Position numbers and translations under genes: made by a program | Shown here: positions 33,801 through 44,310 of the stretch, piece by piece | Numbering within the stretch: the stretch's first letter is position 1 | Layout of the letters: each line of letters starts with the position of its first letter | Assembly: GCA_006538405.1 (NCBI GenBank) | Contig: BJKQ01000001.1 | Coordinates: forward strand, 1,426,001-1,490,000 | Direction: 5' to 3' | Length of the DNA stretch: 64,000 nt | Source: Hansfordia pulvinata | Lineage: Eukaryota; Ascomycota; Sordariomycetes; Xylariales | Notes under the pieces: model-generated | What the model saw: the letters and a program-made list of their open reading frames with translations, nothing else | Told to the model about the DNA's origin: nothing | Databases searched by the model: none

Positions 33801-35749
33801 GGCCCGACCTTCGATTGGAAGGACCTGAAGCCGGAATGCACGTGGAGGAGGGGCTTGTACTCTCGTACAGTCGACCCCTCTGGGTGGGTGGTGGCTGCTG
33901 CTGCGTACCTCCAAAGGTACGATTATGTGCCGTGCCTGAGCAGGCAGGCACCAGGTGGGTCCCCACCAACTTAGGTACGGAGTAGAAGGTTGGCGTTTCA
34001 GCCAGCATCCAGCCGTGCCAGATATCCGTTTCTGGTCCCCTTGATCCATGGATGCGCGTGCCGGACATCCTGCCGGCACAGCTCGAAAACCGGCCCGCTG
34101 CAGGTGCGCGCGTCCAGTCTGGTCAGTCGGGGTCGCATTGCTGTCGGGTTATGAGTACCTACCTGGATACATAGGGCGCCAACTACGAGTACCGACTGTA
34201 CTTGCTTGCATGTTCTCGCAACGTGTACCTGCATATACAGGAGGACTCCGCAGTGACGCAGATGCAGCGACGCCAGACGATACGATACTGCTGGCGCTGG
34301 GCCTCCAGACAGGTCCACGAATGGTAGATACCTTTCTGGTAGGCACACTCCAGATCGATAGAGTAGCGCCTGCCCCGTCCTCGTACCTTGCACACACAGC
34401 AACCCAATCCCTTTGTCCACCCAGCTGTCCAATCGATACGCTTTGCCTGACGCCGTCCCCGGTTTACCTTGCTGCCTCGGGCATAGCATGCTGCCGGTCT
34501 AAAACCACCCAGCCCCCCAGTGCTCCTCGCCATTGGCCGGCCCTGCTGATCGCCTCTGCTGCTCAGCGGAGGCACGAGGGAGGGGGGGGGGTTCAGCACA
34601 CCAACTTCGGCTGCACAGCACGAATACAGCAGCAAGATGGAGCCCGCCGACAGCTACTCCGAGCCCGGCGCACGGCAGCGCACCCTGCAGCTGTAGCCGC
34701 CTCCGCCGATGCGCCGTTACGAGTAAACCCACCTGCCTACTACACCTGCATGCCCCTCCCTCATGTACTCGGATGCTGGAGGTATCCATGTACGTACAGC
34801 GAGCTGTCGGTATAGGAAGGCAGCTAGCGGTCAGAATGGGGTGCTGGGGGCACGTCGTCCTCGTAGACGGTTCACCTGCACCGGCATGCAACCGTACGAT
34901 GCATCTCATCGTGGGACCGGCGAATAGGTAGCTCCGATACAACAACCAAATAAGGTTAAGCACTCGCACTAACGAACAGAGCCGTTACAAGGCTTGTTCT
35001 CAGCGACAACTCCCTTCCCCCTCCTCCTGTCAAGTGGAAATATCAACAGGGACATGTAACTGCTGCAACGCCGTTGCAGCCACGTGCGTTCCACTCTGAT
35101 GGTTCTCGTGCCTGCCTCATTAGACAGGTCGAACACGGGCTCGCTCCCTCCGCTCTCGCATACGAGTCCACGAGTCCAGCCCTAGGTCGACGCGTACGCC
35201 GCGCGACGCCCGGCATGCTGTCGGCGCCCAGACTCGCCGGGGCGGCCGCGGCGAGATCCACACCGTCGAACCGAGCATTCGTCGTGAGTAAGCTTCGGCC
35301 GGCGGCGCGTGGCTGCTATGGTGGCTGATCAGCCGCAGGGACTCCCGCCGCCCTGGAGGGCTGGGCTCCGCTCCACATCGACTCGCACGAGTACGCGCCT
35401 GGCACTGATGACTGGTATGTACTAAGCAGTGGAAACGGGCAAGCAGGTGAAAGGGCCCCTTTTGTGGCTGCGCCGGTGAGTGCCCGGCACGTCAGGGCCA
35501 TTGTGCGCGACTCGCCCTGGGAATACCAACAGCTAGGAGTACATTGAGCTACATTGAGACCGTGGATCGCTTTGTTCTCAGCCCGCCCTTCTGGATTCCG
35601 GTGTCACGTTTCGGACCCCGGGATTTTCCTAGGCATCCAAACCATCTGCCGATACTCTGTGCCTGGCCTCGTGCCTGACTCGCAAACCCCCTGGTTCGAG
35701 TTGGCTACAGTTGCAACCACCTAACAAAGGGGCCTTGGCAAGGGGTATT
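30810..35749. other. Gene-poor upstream region of the CRIB gene
   Basis: Nearly 5 kb without a supported gene. It has GT-, TAGG- (32112-32133) and GAAT-type (32757-32786) simple repeats, long G/C stretches and several ACTCGTA words (33312, 34185, 34720, 35160). The longest plus-strand frame (34048-34815) has no domain, no homology I recognise and skewed composition. Part of the region is probably the promoter and long leader of the CRIB gene. Confidence 0.55.
32757..32786. repeat. GAAT-type tetranucleotide repeat
   Basis: Imperfect GAATGAAC/GAATGGAT units. Confidence 0.8.
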
Positions 35750-37437
35750 CTATTTCGGGTAGTCCTTGAGGTGGAAGCTCTTCAGCTTGCTGAATTGGTC
35801 GAAGCCGAAGCGGCTCAGGGTCACACCCTTTCCGGAATTCTTCCATCCCGTCCAAGCGAGGTCCTGCGGGGTGCCGACGTCAGCAGGGGTATTACACTGG
35901 GGCGAGCCAGGCCACCCATTCCTGGACTGGCATGCGAGGCGCATCAGGTGGTAATGCAGTCTGGGTCACACTTACAGGGCTGGGGAAGTCGGCGCGGTTG
36001 ACAAAGACAGTGCCGGCCTCGACCTGCTCGGCCAGCTGATAGCCCTTGTCCGTGTCCTTGGTCCAGATGCTGGCAGTAAGTCCAAACTCGCTGTCGTTCA
36101 TCAGCTTGACCGCTTCTTCGTCGCTCTTGACCTTCATGACGGGAATCACGGGCCCGAAGGTCTCCTCCGTCATCACCGTCATGCTGTGGTCCACCCCGGT
36201 CAGCAGCGTCGGCTTCACAAAGTTGCCCTTGGGCGGGAAGTTGTCAAAAGTCGCGTTCTCGGGCGTCGCGTCCTTGGCCCCCTTGCTCAGCGCATCCTGC
36301 ACGTGCGCCCCGATCGTCTCCTTGGACCTCTTAGACACAACGGGACCGATCTGCGTCCCCTTGTCTGAGGGGTCGCCGACCTTGTAGTCCCTGAGCACCT
36401 TCTGCGCGGCCTCGACGAAGCTGTCGTGGATCTTCTCGTCGACGTACACCCGCTCCAAAGAACAGCAGCTCTGGCCCGAGTTGAAGATGGCGCCGTCGAC
36501 AATCTCGGCAGCGGCCCAATCCAGGTCGACGTCGCCCCGGACGTAGGCAGGGTCTTTGCCGCCGAGCTCCAGCCCGACGTTGACGATGCGGTCCGAAGCG
36601 GCCTTCTGGACCCCCAACCCCCTGCAACCGAGCCGGTGAAACAGACGAGGGCTATCTGGGGGTTGCGGACTATCGACTCGATCATCAGGGGCGAGCCACA
36701 GTGGAAGTACTGCAAGACACCAGCCGGCAGGCCCGCCTCGGCAAAGGTCTGGGTCACCTGCTCGGCAATGGTGGGAGTCTGAGGCGAGGGCTTGAGGATG
36801 ACCGTGTTGCCCGACAGCAGCGCAGGGACAAGCGAATTAACCAAAGTCAGGTACGGGTACTGCGGGCGGGCGCGCACGCACAGCCATTAGCCTCGAACCG
36901 CCCCTGGGGGGCACAAGATGAGGGTGTCTCACATTCCAAGGAAAAAGCACAAGCACGGGCCCACGGGGACCTTGCGGATGAAGCGCTTGAAGCCCTTCTC
37001 GGGCTCGCCGTCCGTGTCTTTCAGCGTGTCCTCGCTGATCTTGACCAGGTACTCTCCCCTCTTGATGGCGGTGGCAACTGCACAGACAGACACGTCTCTG
37101 GTGAGTATTGAGGTGGCCTGAAACGCGGCCGAGCAGCAGAGGCTGCCCGAGGGGGAGGGGGCACGGGGCAGGGGATACCTTCGACTCCGGTATAGGCTAT
37201 GGGGCGCCCCATCTGCTGCGTGACCTCGTCGGCCAGCTCATCCTTCTTCTTGGACAGCAGCTCGAGGAACTTGTTGACGATGATCTTGCGGTCGGTCAGG
37301 GAGGTCTGCCGCCAGCTCTGGAAGGCCTCGGTGGCGACGCGGGGCAGCTCCTCGAGCTCCGTGGCCGACACGCCGTTGCGGGTGAGGATGCCCTCGTTGG
37401 TGGTGGGGGAGATGGTGGTGAGAACCTCGACAGACAT
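35750..37437 (-). CDS. NAD(P)-dependent aldehyde dehydrogenase, two frame breaks
   Basis: Oxidises an aldehyde to the acid; the sequence resembles the succinate-semialdehyde/general ALDH group, and the substrate is not fixed. Four exons: 37437-37179, 37077-36933, 36859-35976, 35863-35750. Blocks: FKRFIRKVPVGPCLCFF, then PWNYPYLTLVNSLVPALLSGN (cofactor entry), VILKPSPQTP, ALVCFTGSV, NVGLELGGKDPAYV (general-base Glu), IFNSGQSCCSLERVYVD (catalytic Cys), TEETFGPVIPVMK and WTGWKNSGKGVTLSRFGFD. Two bases seem missing. One is in CTTTTTCC at about 36936-36947, needed to read PWN just before the second intron. The other is in the G5 run near 36613-36625, needed to pass from FTGSVAGG to LGVQKAA. With both added the exons sum to 467 residues with every intron phase correct. 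Confidence 0.9.
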
Positions 37438-38205
37438 GGTGGAAAGCGGTGATCCTGACTCTGCCTCAGCGGGAACGTTTGTTGGGTTTGCCTGGTTTGT
37501 CGGGCGGCGGGGTGTGGTGATACGGAGGAGTAGACGGGCGCATCGGCTAAGTTAGAGGAGAGCCGTCTCCTCGTAGGCCGTCTCGTAGTGTTCCGCAGAA
37601 GCTCCGAGTCGCGCATCCCCCGGCGCATCCAATGGCATCATAGGGGGGGTCACCGCGTCGCGGGCCATAGCGGGGTAGCTGCTCCGGTGACGCTGATGTC
37701 AGTGGACTCCTGATAGCGGTCTCGCACCCTGAGCTGATGAGCTCGGCTGGGCTTGGGCTATCGGCTGCCTGCGCTTGGAGCTCCAGTGGCTCGTTACGCG
37801 GTCGGTAGCGCTTATCAGTGGTGGGCTACAGGGCTTCGGCGCACTCCGCATCAACTGGACTGAACGACTGGAGTAATGAATGTGCTGCGCCGAAGCGCTG
37901 GAGGGGACCCCGCACCCTCTCGTGGAGCTCCGCGGGCACCGCCCAGAGTCCCTGTGCCCCTCCAACGCCGCTAATAAGTGGGACCTGAAGGACCGCCGAT
38001 AAGCCGAGCCGGGCTTATCTCCAGCGACGTCAGCCTCCGACGGTCGCTGGCCTGCTCGGACCCATTTTTATTTTTTTCCCATCCCGAACCAAAGCATGTG
38101 CTTTGGGATGCACACCAGCGACCAACGACGCCAGCAAGAAACCGATCATTGCCTCGACACCACCCACTACCGAGTGTGTCTTTCGGTATCACATAATCGC
38201 CCGCC
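37438..38205. other. Divergent promoter, ALDH and ESF2
   Basis: No gene supported. The region drives two diverging housekeeping genes. Confidence 0.5.
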
Positions 38206-39234
38206 ATGCCGCCGGAGAAGAGAAACAAGTTCCTCGATGTCGACGAGAGCGAGGACGACGGCAGCGACGGCTACAACTCGGAGGCGGACGAGGTGCAGAA
38301 GGGCGGGGGGCGGAGCGCGAAGCGCCGCAGGCTCGCCGACGACGGCGAAGACGACACCGACAATGAGGAACTGAGCGATGCCGAGTACCCCGCGAAGGCG
38401 TCTGCTGGGGACGAGGGCGCGAGCATTGAGGACGATGGCGACGACAACGACGACGACGACGACAAAGACGACCGTGACGGCCACGATGAGAAGCGACAGA
38501 AGAGGAAAGCCAGGTCAGGCGGCGCGGCTGCCGACGCCCTCGAGCTGCCGGACGTGACGCGGCCGCTGACCAAGAAGAACCTGGTGGCGAGCGAGGAGGC
38601 CGTCAAGAAGTCGGGCCTGCTGTACATCTCGCGCGTGCCGCCGTACATGAAGCCGGCCAAGCTGCGGTCGCTGCTGGAGCCGTACGGCAAGCTCAACCGC
38701 ATCTTCCTGGCGCCCGAGGACCCGCAGGTGCACGCGCGGCGGGTCAAGCAGGGCGGCAACAAGAAGCGCAACTACACCGAGGGCTGGGTCGAGTTTGTCC
38801 GCAAGAAGGACGCCAAGAACGCCGCCGGGCTGCTCAACGCCCGCACCATCGGCGGGCCCAAGGGCTCCTACTACCGCGACGACATCTGGAGCCTGCTGTA
38901 CCTCCACGGCTTCAAGTGGCACAACCTCACGGAGCAGATCGCCTCCGAGGCCGCCGAGCGCACCAGCCGCATGCGCGCCGAGATTGCAAAGTCGACCCGC
39001 GAGAACAAGGAGTTTGTCCAGAACGTGGAGAAGGCCAAGGTCATTGACGGCATCCAGGCCAAGGCGGCTGCTAAGAAGGACCCCGCTACCGCCGCCGCCG
39101 CCGACAGCAACGCCGGGGCGCAGGCCGGCCCGCAGCCAAAGGCGGTGCGCCAGTTCAAGCAAGCTGCTGTGAACAGGAGGGGCAAGGAAGACGTGAAGCA
39201 GGAGGCGCGCCGGACGCTCAGCAAGCTGTTCTGA
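38206..39234 (+). CDS. ESF2: Pre-rRNA processing factor Esf2/ABT1
   Basis: Nucleolar RRM protein of the small-subunit processome that stimulates the Dbp8 helicase and is needed for 18S rRNA maturation. One open frame of 342 codons. Residues 1-105 are acidic with basic patches (nuclear/nucleolar). The RRM runs from about residue 140: KKSGLLYISRVPPYMKPAKL, LRSLLEPYGKLNRIFLAPED, YTEGWVEFVRKKDAKNAAGLLN, then the Esf2 signature DDIWSLLYLHGFKWHNLTEQI. A helical basic tail follows (RTSRMRAEIAKSTRENKEF) ending RRTLSKLF. Length and architecture are normal for the family. Start chosen at the first ATG, which sits in a good context. Confidence 0.94.
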   Translation: MPPEKRNKFLDVDESEDDGSDGYNSEADEVQKGGGRSAKRRRLADDGEDDTDNEELSDAEYPAKASAGDEGASIEDDGDDNDDDDDKDDRDGHDEKRQKRKARSGGAAADALELPDVTRPLTKKNLVASEEAVKKSGLLYISRVPPYMKPAKLRSLLEPYGKLNRIFLAPEDPQVHARRVKQGGNKKRNYTEGWVEFVRKKDAKNAAGLLNARTIGGPKGSYYRDDIWSLLYLHGFKWHNLTEQIASEAAERTSRMRAEIAKSTRENKEFVQNVEKAKVIDGIQAKAAAKKDPATAAAADSNAGAQAGPQPKAVRQFKQAAVNRRGKEDVKQEARRTLSKLF

Positions 39235-40130
39235 TCGCCAATATTTCTCCCTTGCAGCCAGGTCTCATCCGCCCCATCCTTGTTAGATACCCAATTTGAA
39301 CCCAAGCGCTTCTTGCTCTTCTTCTTCGATCACTCGACTGCGTGCTGTGAAATGTTGTCGCCGTGTCTGTTCCCGGCGTGGATCTTTGTGCGACGACCAA
39401 GGTACCTACCTACCCAGTCAAGGCAGCAGAGGGCCATGGTGCTTACGAACCGTGCAAGTGACGATGCAATCGGCGAACAGGGCCCATCCGGACAGAGCCC
39501 CCTGAAAGCGGACGTCGACGGCGCGACGAGCTGAGTCGCCCCCTTCCGAGGCCCTGTTGTCAGGGCATATCTTGCGCGCCGGTCGCGGTCCATTCTCTCT
39601 GGCACACCAACGTCTCTCGCCACCGCCTCGCGATCCTCGACAGCTGTGCCGGCCCAAGCTGAAAAGGAAGCCGCCGTAGCAGCACTCGCCACGCTTACTG
39701 GAAGCAGGGGATGCTGGCTGGCGACGGCGATGTCGATGTCGAGCAGCGCCAGGCTCACTCGTTCTGTCGAGGAGCTACGGCAACACCCACTCGCAATCTG
39801 CCTCACGGCAGACACGATCTGCTGCCCTGCTGTGGGAGAAGACGGAAGATGTCGTCTATTTCGCCGTCTTTGAGGCTTGTCTATTCGCATCTATGCCTGC
39901 CTTACGTATAATTTTGCCGATCTAATGTCCTCCTGTTTGATGGTTGGCTCCCCCCTGGTCGTCATCCAGTCCCTTCGCGAAGCCAAACGAGTGTCCCAGT
40001 GCACGTGAAGCCGGATCGCCCTTCTGCACATGCCACTCTTTGCCTTTATTCGCTCTCTCTCTCTCTCTCTCTGTTTGGCTGCCCCTGCTCTCACTCCCCT
40101 CTTCTCCCCTCTCTCCGGTCCGCTTGGGCC
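39235..40130. other. Intergenic
   Basis: Nothing gene-like is supported. A (CT)n run lies at 40051-40072, and a TACCTACC word near 39408. Confidence 0.5.
40051..40072. repeat. (CT)n microsatellite
   Basis: About ten CT units. Confidence 0.9.
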
Positions 40131-40589
40131 CTAGGACTGCGCAGCGTCTTTCCCGGCCTGCTGTTCTTTTTCTTTCTTTTCCTGCTGTAGTCTATCCACG
40201 TGTTCGAAAAGCAGCTTGTCCATCCCCACCTCAATACCTTTGCGACCGACCAAGCAGGCCGCCATCTCGCGCGTCATGAAGAGCGGCTCGTACACAATGC
40301 CGCCCATGGAGCGCCTCTCGAGCACTTTCTCAGCGGACATCCACTCGGCGGATATCCACTGCAGGGTCATCGTCTCACCCGCGAACCGGTCGAGCAGGTC
40401 GGGCAGGAAGTTGTCGTGGACGTAGGTGTCGTCGGGGAGCTTCTGGGCCAGGCAGGCCTCCAGCTCCCGGCGACCGGGCATACTCGCCTGGCTGCTCATA
40501 TTGGCGTACCTCGCGTGCAGCGTCGCCGCGGCCGAGGCCAGGCCCGCGAGCAGGCCGAGGAGGGGCAGTGCGAGGGTCGAGGAGCGCAT
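40131..40589 (-). CDS. Small putative secreted protein, unknown family
   Basis: 152-codon uninterrupted frame. I do not recognise it. MRSSTLALPLLGLLAGLASA is a clear signal peptide. The mature part is mostly helical in character (KLPDDTYVHDNFLPDLLDRF, SAEWMSAEKVLERR), has two cysteines (ELEACLAQ and MAACLVGR), and ends in a charged EKKEKEQQAGKD tail. No transmembrane segment after the signal. The pair of cysteines could form one disulfide. No neighbour explains its role; the gene stands alone between ESF2 and NMD3. The signal peptide and the residue composition favour a real gene over chance. Confidence 0.6.
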   Translation of the reverse strand: MRSSTLALPLLGLLAGLASAAATLHARYANMSSQASMPGRRELEACLAQKLPDDTYVHDNFLPDLLDRFAGETMTLQWISAEWMSAEKVLERRSMGGIVYEPLFMTREMAACLVGRKGIEVGMDKLLFEHVDRLQQEKKEKEQQAGKDAAQS

Positions 40590-41838
40590 GTTGTTTCGTT
40601 GATTTATTTATTTATTCTTCTTTCTCTTTCTTTCCCTTCGTTTTCGGGATGGGCCTTTTGCTTCTTGCTTGATGCTCGTCTCGTCTCTCCTCGAATCTGA
40701 GCTTGGAGGCTTCTGGTCGAGGACTTTGAAAGCGACGGTTGGGCGACTGGCGAGATGTAGGTAGTCTTTTATGCCCGGCCGCCAGCAACGCCCGTTGAGC
40801 GATTTTACTGGCAGTCAGTCGTCACTCGCAACAATTGCCGAGGCGTGTGCAGGGTGCTGACGCGGGCGCCGCTTCGGGAAGCAACGCTTTTGCGTGCGTT
40901 GTCTGGGCATCGGCGAGGGCCAAGGCAAAGTATGTGGCGACGAGTTCAGCCGCGAACTTGGACGTTATCCTGCGTGGCAACCCGACTCATGTTTTGTCTA
41001 GCGAACGCGCCTGGAAGAAGATCGCCTCGCTGCAGAGCAAGGATCATGTCAGCGTTTGATGGCTCGGTACTTTGGTCGCAATGGTCGCAATGGTCGAGGC
41101 GGGCTGAAGGGGCGAAAGACTGTGATGAACGCCCGCTGCCATGAGCTAACTTTTCGCAGCATCGAGTTGTCAAGTGCTCGCCACCGGAGGGAAGCTGAGG
41201 ACAGACCAGTCCATGTCAGTATCCCAGTCTTCGTCAGCCCAGGTGTCTTCGCCACCCTGAAGCCGGATGGTTAGATCATAAGAGTCCGCCGCCACTCTCA
41301 TCAAGTCAGAATGGAATTCGGAAGAACTTGCGACGACGAGTCGTCTGTCACTGTCATGGATGCGGAGTGTTTGATCGATCGTGCCTGTGATCCTGGGTCC
41401 GCATCAAGGGAGGACTTGGTTGATCACAACAAACCTGTGCTATACGGGGCTGGCATGTGTTGGGAAACGCAGTTATCATGGCGTTTCTTCCCAATGCCGA
41501 GCCGAGACTCAACAGAAGGAGAGCTGCATTCGTTTACCGGTGTCTCTTCTGTTCATTAGAGCTTTCTGAGTTTTGTGTAAATTGCAAGTGTTAAGCGTGC
41601 TCTTAACTTTATGTACTGGGTAGTCGGCATGATGTGGTCGCCACCTCGCCTCCCAGTGCGGAATCACGATCGTGTAAGTGCATACCAGAACATGTCCATC
41701 TCACCAGGAATAGCATACGTAGAGACGACCGAAAGAACAATGAGAATGATCATTTACCCGAGAACCTTGCCAAACAACCGAGAAAACAGCCCATGCACAC
41801 CGCCAACACCCTCTTTAATGCTCGTCCTACGTAGGTAT
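40590..41838. other. Intergenic
   Basis: No supported gene. A small tandem of GGTCGCAAT occurs at about 41073-41095. Confidence 0.5.
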
Positions 41839-43397
41839 CTACTCGCCATCCTGCATCGTAAGCTCGTCAAAGTCGTCCAGGAGCTCGTCCATGTCCACCT
41901 TGGGGGCATCGTCTTCCCCGCCCTCTGTCTCCGCCATGGACATCTCGTCGAGCTGAGGCTGCCGCGGCTGCTTGTATAGCGCGACCCCGGAACGGTACTC
42001 GTCGTCCTCTTCGATGTCGCGCAGGAACTGCTCGAACTCGCGGTCCATGCGCTCCTGGTCGGCCTTCTTGGGCAGCATCTCGCCCTCGTCCTTGCCCATG
42101 CGCTTGACCTTCCAGTTGCGCTTGCGGTTGCGCCGGCGGTTCGGGTAGTGCTTCTTGACAAGCACGACGTCAGGAATGGTGGAGTTGTAGGTGTTGGATG
42201 CCTCGAGGGCCTCGAACTGGGGTTGTTGAAGTTGGTACCCGTCAACATGTAACCAAGAACCGAATCGCCCGCGTGCAGCAAGCCGCCGAGGTGGGTGCGC
42301 GCAAAGTACGTCCTGTCATTGGATCCCAGGTCCGAGGCACGAGCCAGCTGCGTCTCGGCCAGGATCCACTTGCCCTTGGTGATGCCCGTGGGCTCGCAGT
42401 CCATGACGATGAACTCGACGAGCTCAGGAGCCTCTGCTAATGTCGCGAAGGGGGCTCTCCAGTAGATGGGCGAGCTGATGTCTGCAGTCTGAAGCGTGTT
42501 GGGGTCCATGAGGTACAGCGAGGTACCGATCCGGTAGCATATCGTCAAGGGGGAGATGTTGCCAAGCTGTTTGGCCATGGGTATGGGCAGGCAGACAAGA
42601 TCGTCCTTGCAAATAGGGACGATGTACGCCGAGTAACTGAACTTGTACGACTTTTTGGAGGTGTGGATATCTTCGGAAATGAGCGTGTGAGACTTCTTGA
42701 CGTTGATGGGGACGACGGATTTGAGAAAGTCGAGAAATTTCTCGGCCTGATTTCTGGCGGAGAAGAAAAAGTCGATACCCTCATGGGCCTCTTTGATGTT
42801 GATCGTGTCCTTGTGCGCGCCGTGTTTGAGGATGAGCTGTTCGAGGTAGAGGAACGTGCGCTTGTGGGGGACCTTCTGGCGGACCTGGACGCTCGCCCTC
42901 CACACGTTGGCGGTGTACGACTTTTGGCAATCGGGGCACTGCTGGTAGTGGACTGCATAGACGACCTCGAAGCTCTGCTGGAGGAGGATCCCGTCGGAGA
43001 CGGCGTCCTGGACCGTGAGCTTCATGCGGACTCGGCGAGAGTGGGGCTCGGTCCAGATGAAGCTGGCGTCGACGATGCGGACTTTCTGGAGGCCGCGCAG
43101 CTTCTTGAGGCACAGGGCGAGGAGCTCGCGCGACTCGGGAAGGGCGGCGATCCAGCTCGAGGGCGGCAGCAGCCACCGGTCGCAGTCACGGCAGAAGTGC
43201 AGGACGGCCTCGCGCTGGATGCCCTGGGACACGTCGTGGTGGAGCTTGACGCAGTCGTAGCAGCGGGCGCCTGTGGAGGTGGTGCCGTCGATGGGGGCGC
43301 CGCAGTCGCAGCAGAAGATGGTTGCGGAGGCGGCGGGCCCATCGTTGGACGGCGCGATGGAGATGGGCGCGTCCATGTCGACGTCCATGGACGACAT
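41839..43397 (-). CDS. NMD3: 60S ribosomal export adaptor Nmd3, one frame break
   Basis: Binds nascent 60S subunits and recruits the exportin Crm1; essential. The N-terminus carries the zinc-binding CxxC pairs: CCDCGAPI, CYDCVKLHHDVSQGI, CRDCDRWLLPPSSW, CPDCQKSYTANVW. Then come VRQKVPHKRTFLYLEQLILK and IDFFFSARNQAEKFLDFL, both family blocks, and the SH3/OB-like part (TYFARTHLGGLLHAGDSVLGY). The frame breaks at 42219-42222: after LTGTNFNNP one C is missing from a C4 run (minus strand), and the -1 frame continues QFEALEASNTYN, VVLVKKHYPNRRRNRKR. It ends in the acidic, leucine-containing tail DELLDDFDELTMQDGE, which holds the export signal. With one base added the protein is 519 residues, close to yeast Nmd3 (518). 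Confidence 0.94.
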
Positions 43398-44310
43398 GAT
43401 AGGCGGCGGGGTGGGGGTAGTCGTGGCGGAGGTGGGCTGTGCGGTCGTTTCGAGTTGTGACGGACTGATTATACGTCTGTGATCGGATGGGATGCAAGCG
43501 AGCAGGACCGAGACCAGATCACGCCGTCGCGCCGTGTCGTTGATGGTGGTGTCGGATGGTGGTCGTCGGCGTGGGTGATGAGGGAGAGGGATGGTGGGGT
43601 ATGGCGGCGTGTAAGCGATAAGCAGGCCCGATAAAGAAAAAAGTGTGATTTCAAAGCGAGCTAAACGCGGGGCTATTTGGTGGCCATGTCCCTGCCGCTC
43701 TCTGGCGGCGATGCGTCATACTCGTACAGGAAGAAACCCTGGGGGTACCTGCTCGGGACCCCGCTCGAGTCCAGACGTACCGGTGCTACTGACGGAGGAT
43801 ACTTGATCATTGTACTGCAGAGTACCTAGGTACTGAAGGGTAGGCACTGGGATTTATATAGAGGGAAGGCGTGGATACGAGTATTTCACATACTCGTTGC
43901 CGGCCTTCATTTGGGCAGGAGCCACCAAGGGCGGCTCTGAACAGCCTCGACAGGTAAGTACGAGTACTGTATCGCACTTTGAAATTCGCATCGAACCTGT
44001 CTCTGTAACTCGTCGTCTTTGCTTGCATGTAATCATCGATGCCGCTGATTCTCGCAGTCGAGGCCTGTGCCTCTGATCATCACCCTATTTCTGCCGCCTT
44101 CCCCGCGGCACGCTCGCTGTCGCGATACACTGTGCCGACCACACACTCCATACCTAAGTACCTATCTATGTGAGAGCGCTTCGTCCCGACCGATGATTAT
44201 GAATCAACAGACCAACTCGTTCGAGGCTTTCTAGCCTCCCCTCATCCAAGGCAGCGGTCTGCAAGGCAACCCACACTCGCTGCAGCCATCTTCTCCCAGC
44301 CGACCCCGCG
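43398..44310. other. NMD3 promoter and P450 3' region
   Basis: No gene supported. It contains the perfect palindrome AGTACCTAGGTACT at 43821-43834 and TACGAGT words near 43719, 43877 and 43961. Confidence 0.5.
43821..43834. repeat. 14-base perfect palindrome
   Basis: AGTACCTAGGTACT reads the same on both strands; it belongs to the TACCTA/TAGGTA word family seen throughout the intergenic DNA. Confidence 0.85.

Noticed and set aside
34048..34815. 255-codon plus-strand frame
   Set aside because: No signal, domain or conserved motif, and composition like flanking non-coding DNA.
35640..35710. Possible tRNA (GGTTCGAG box)
   Set aside because: No A box or acceptor-stem pairing around it. No other tRNA-like B box in a suitable context was seen.
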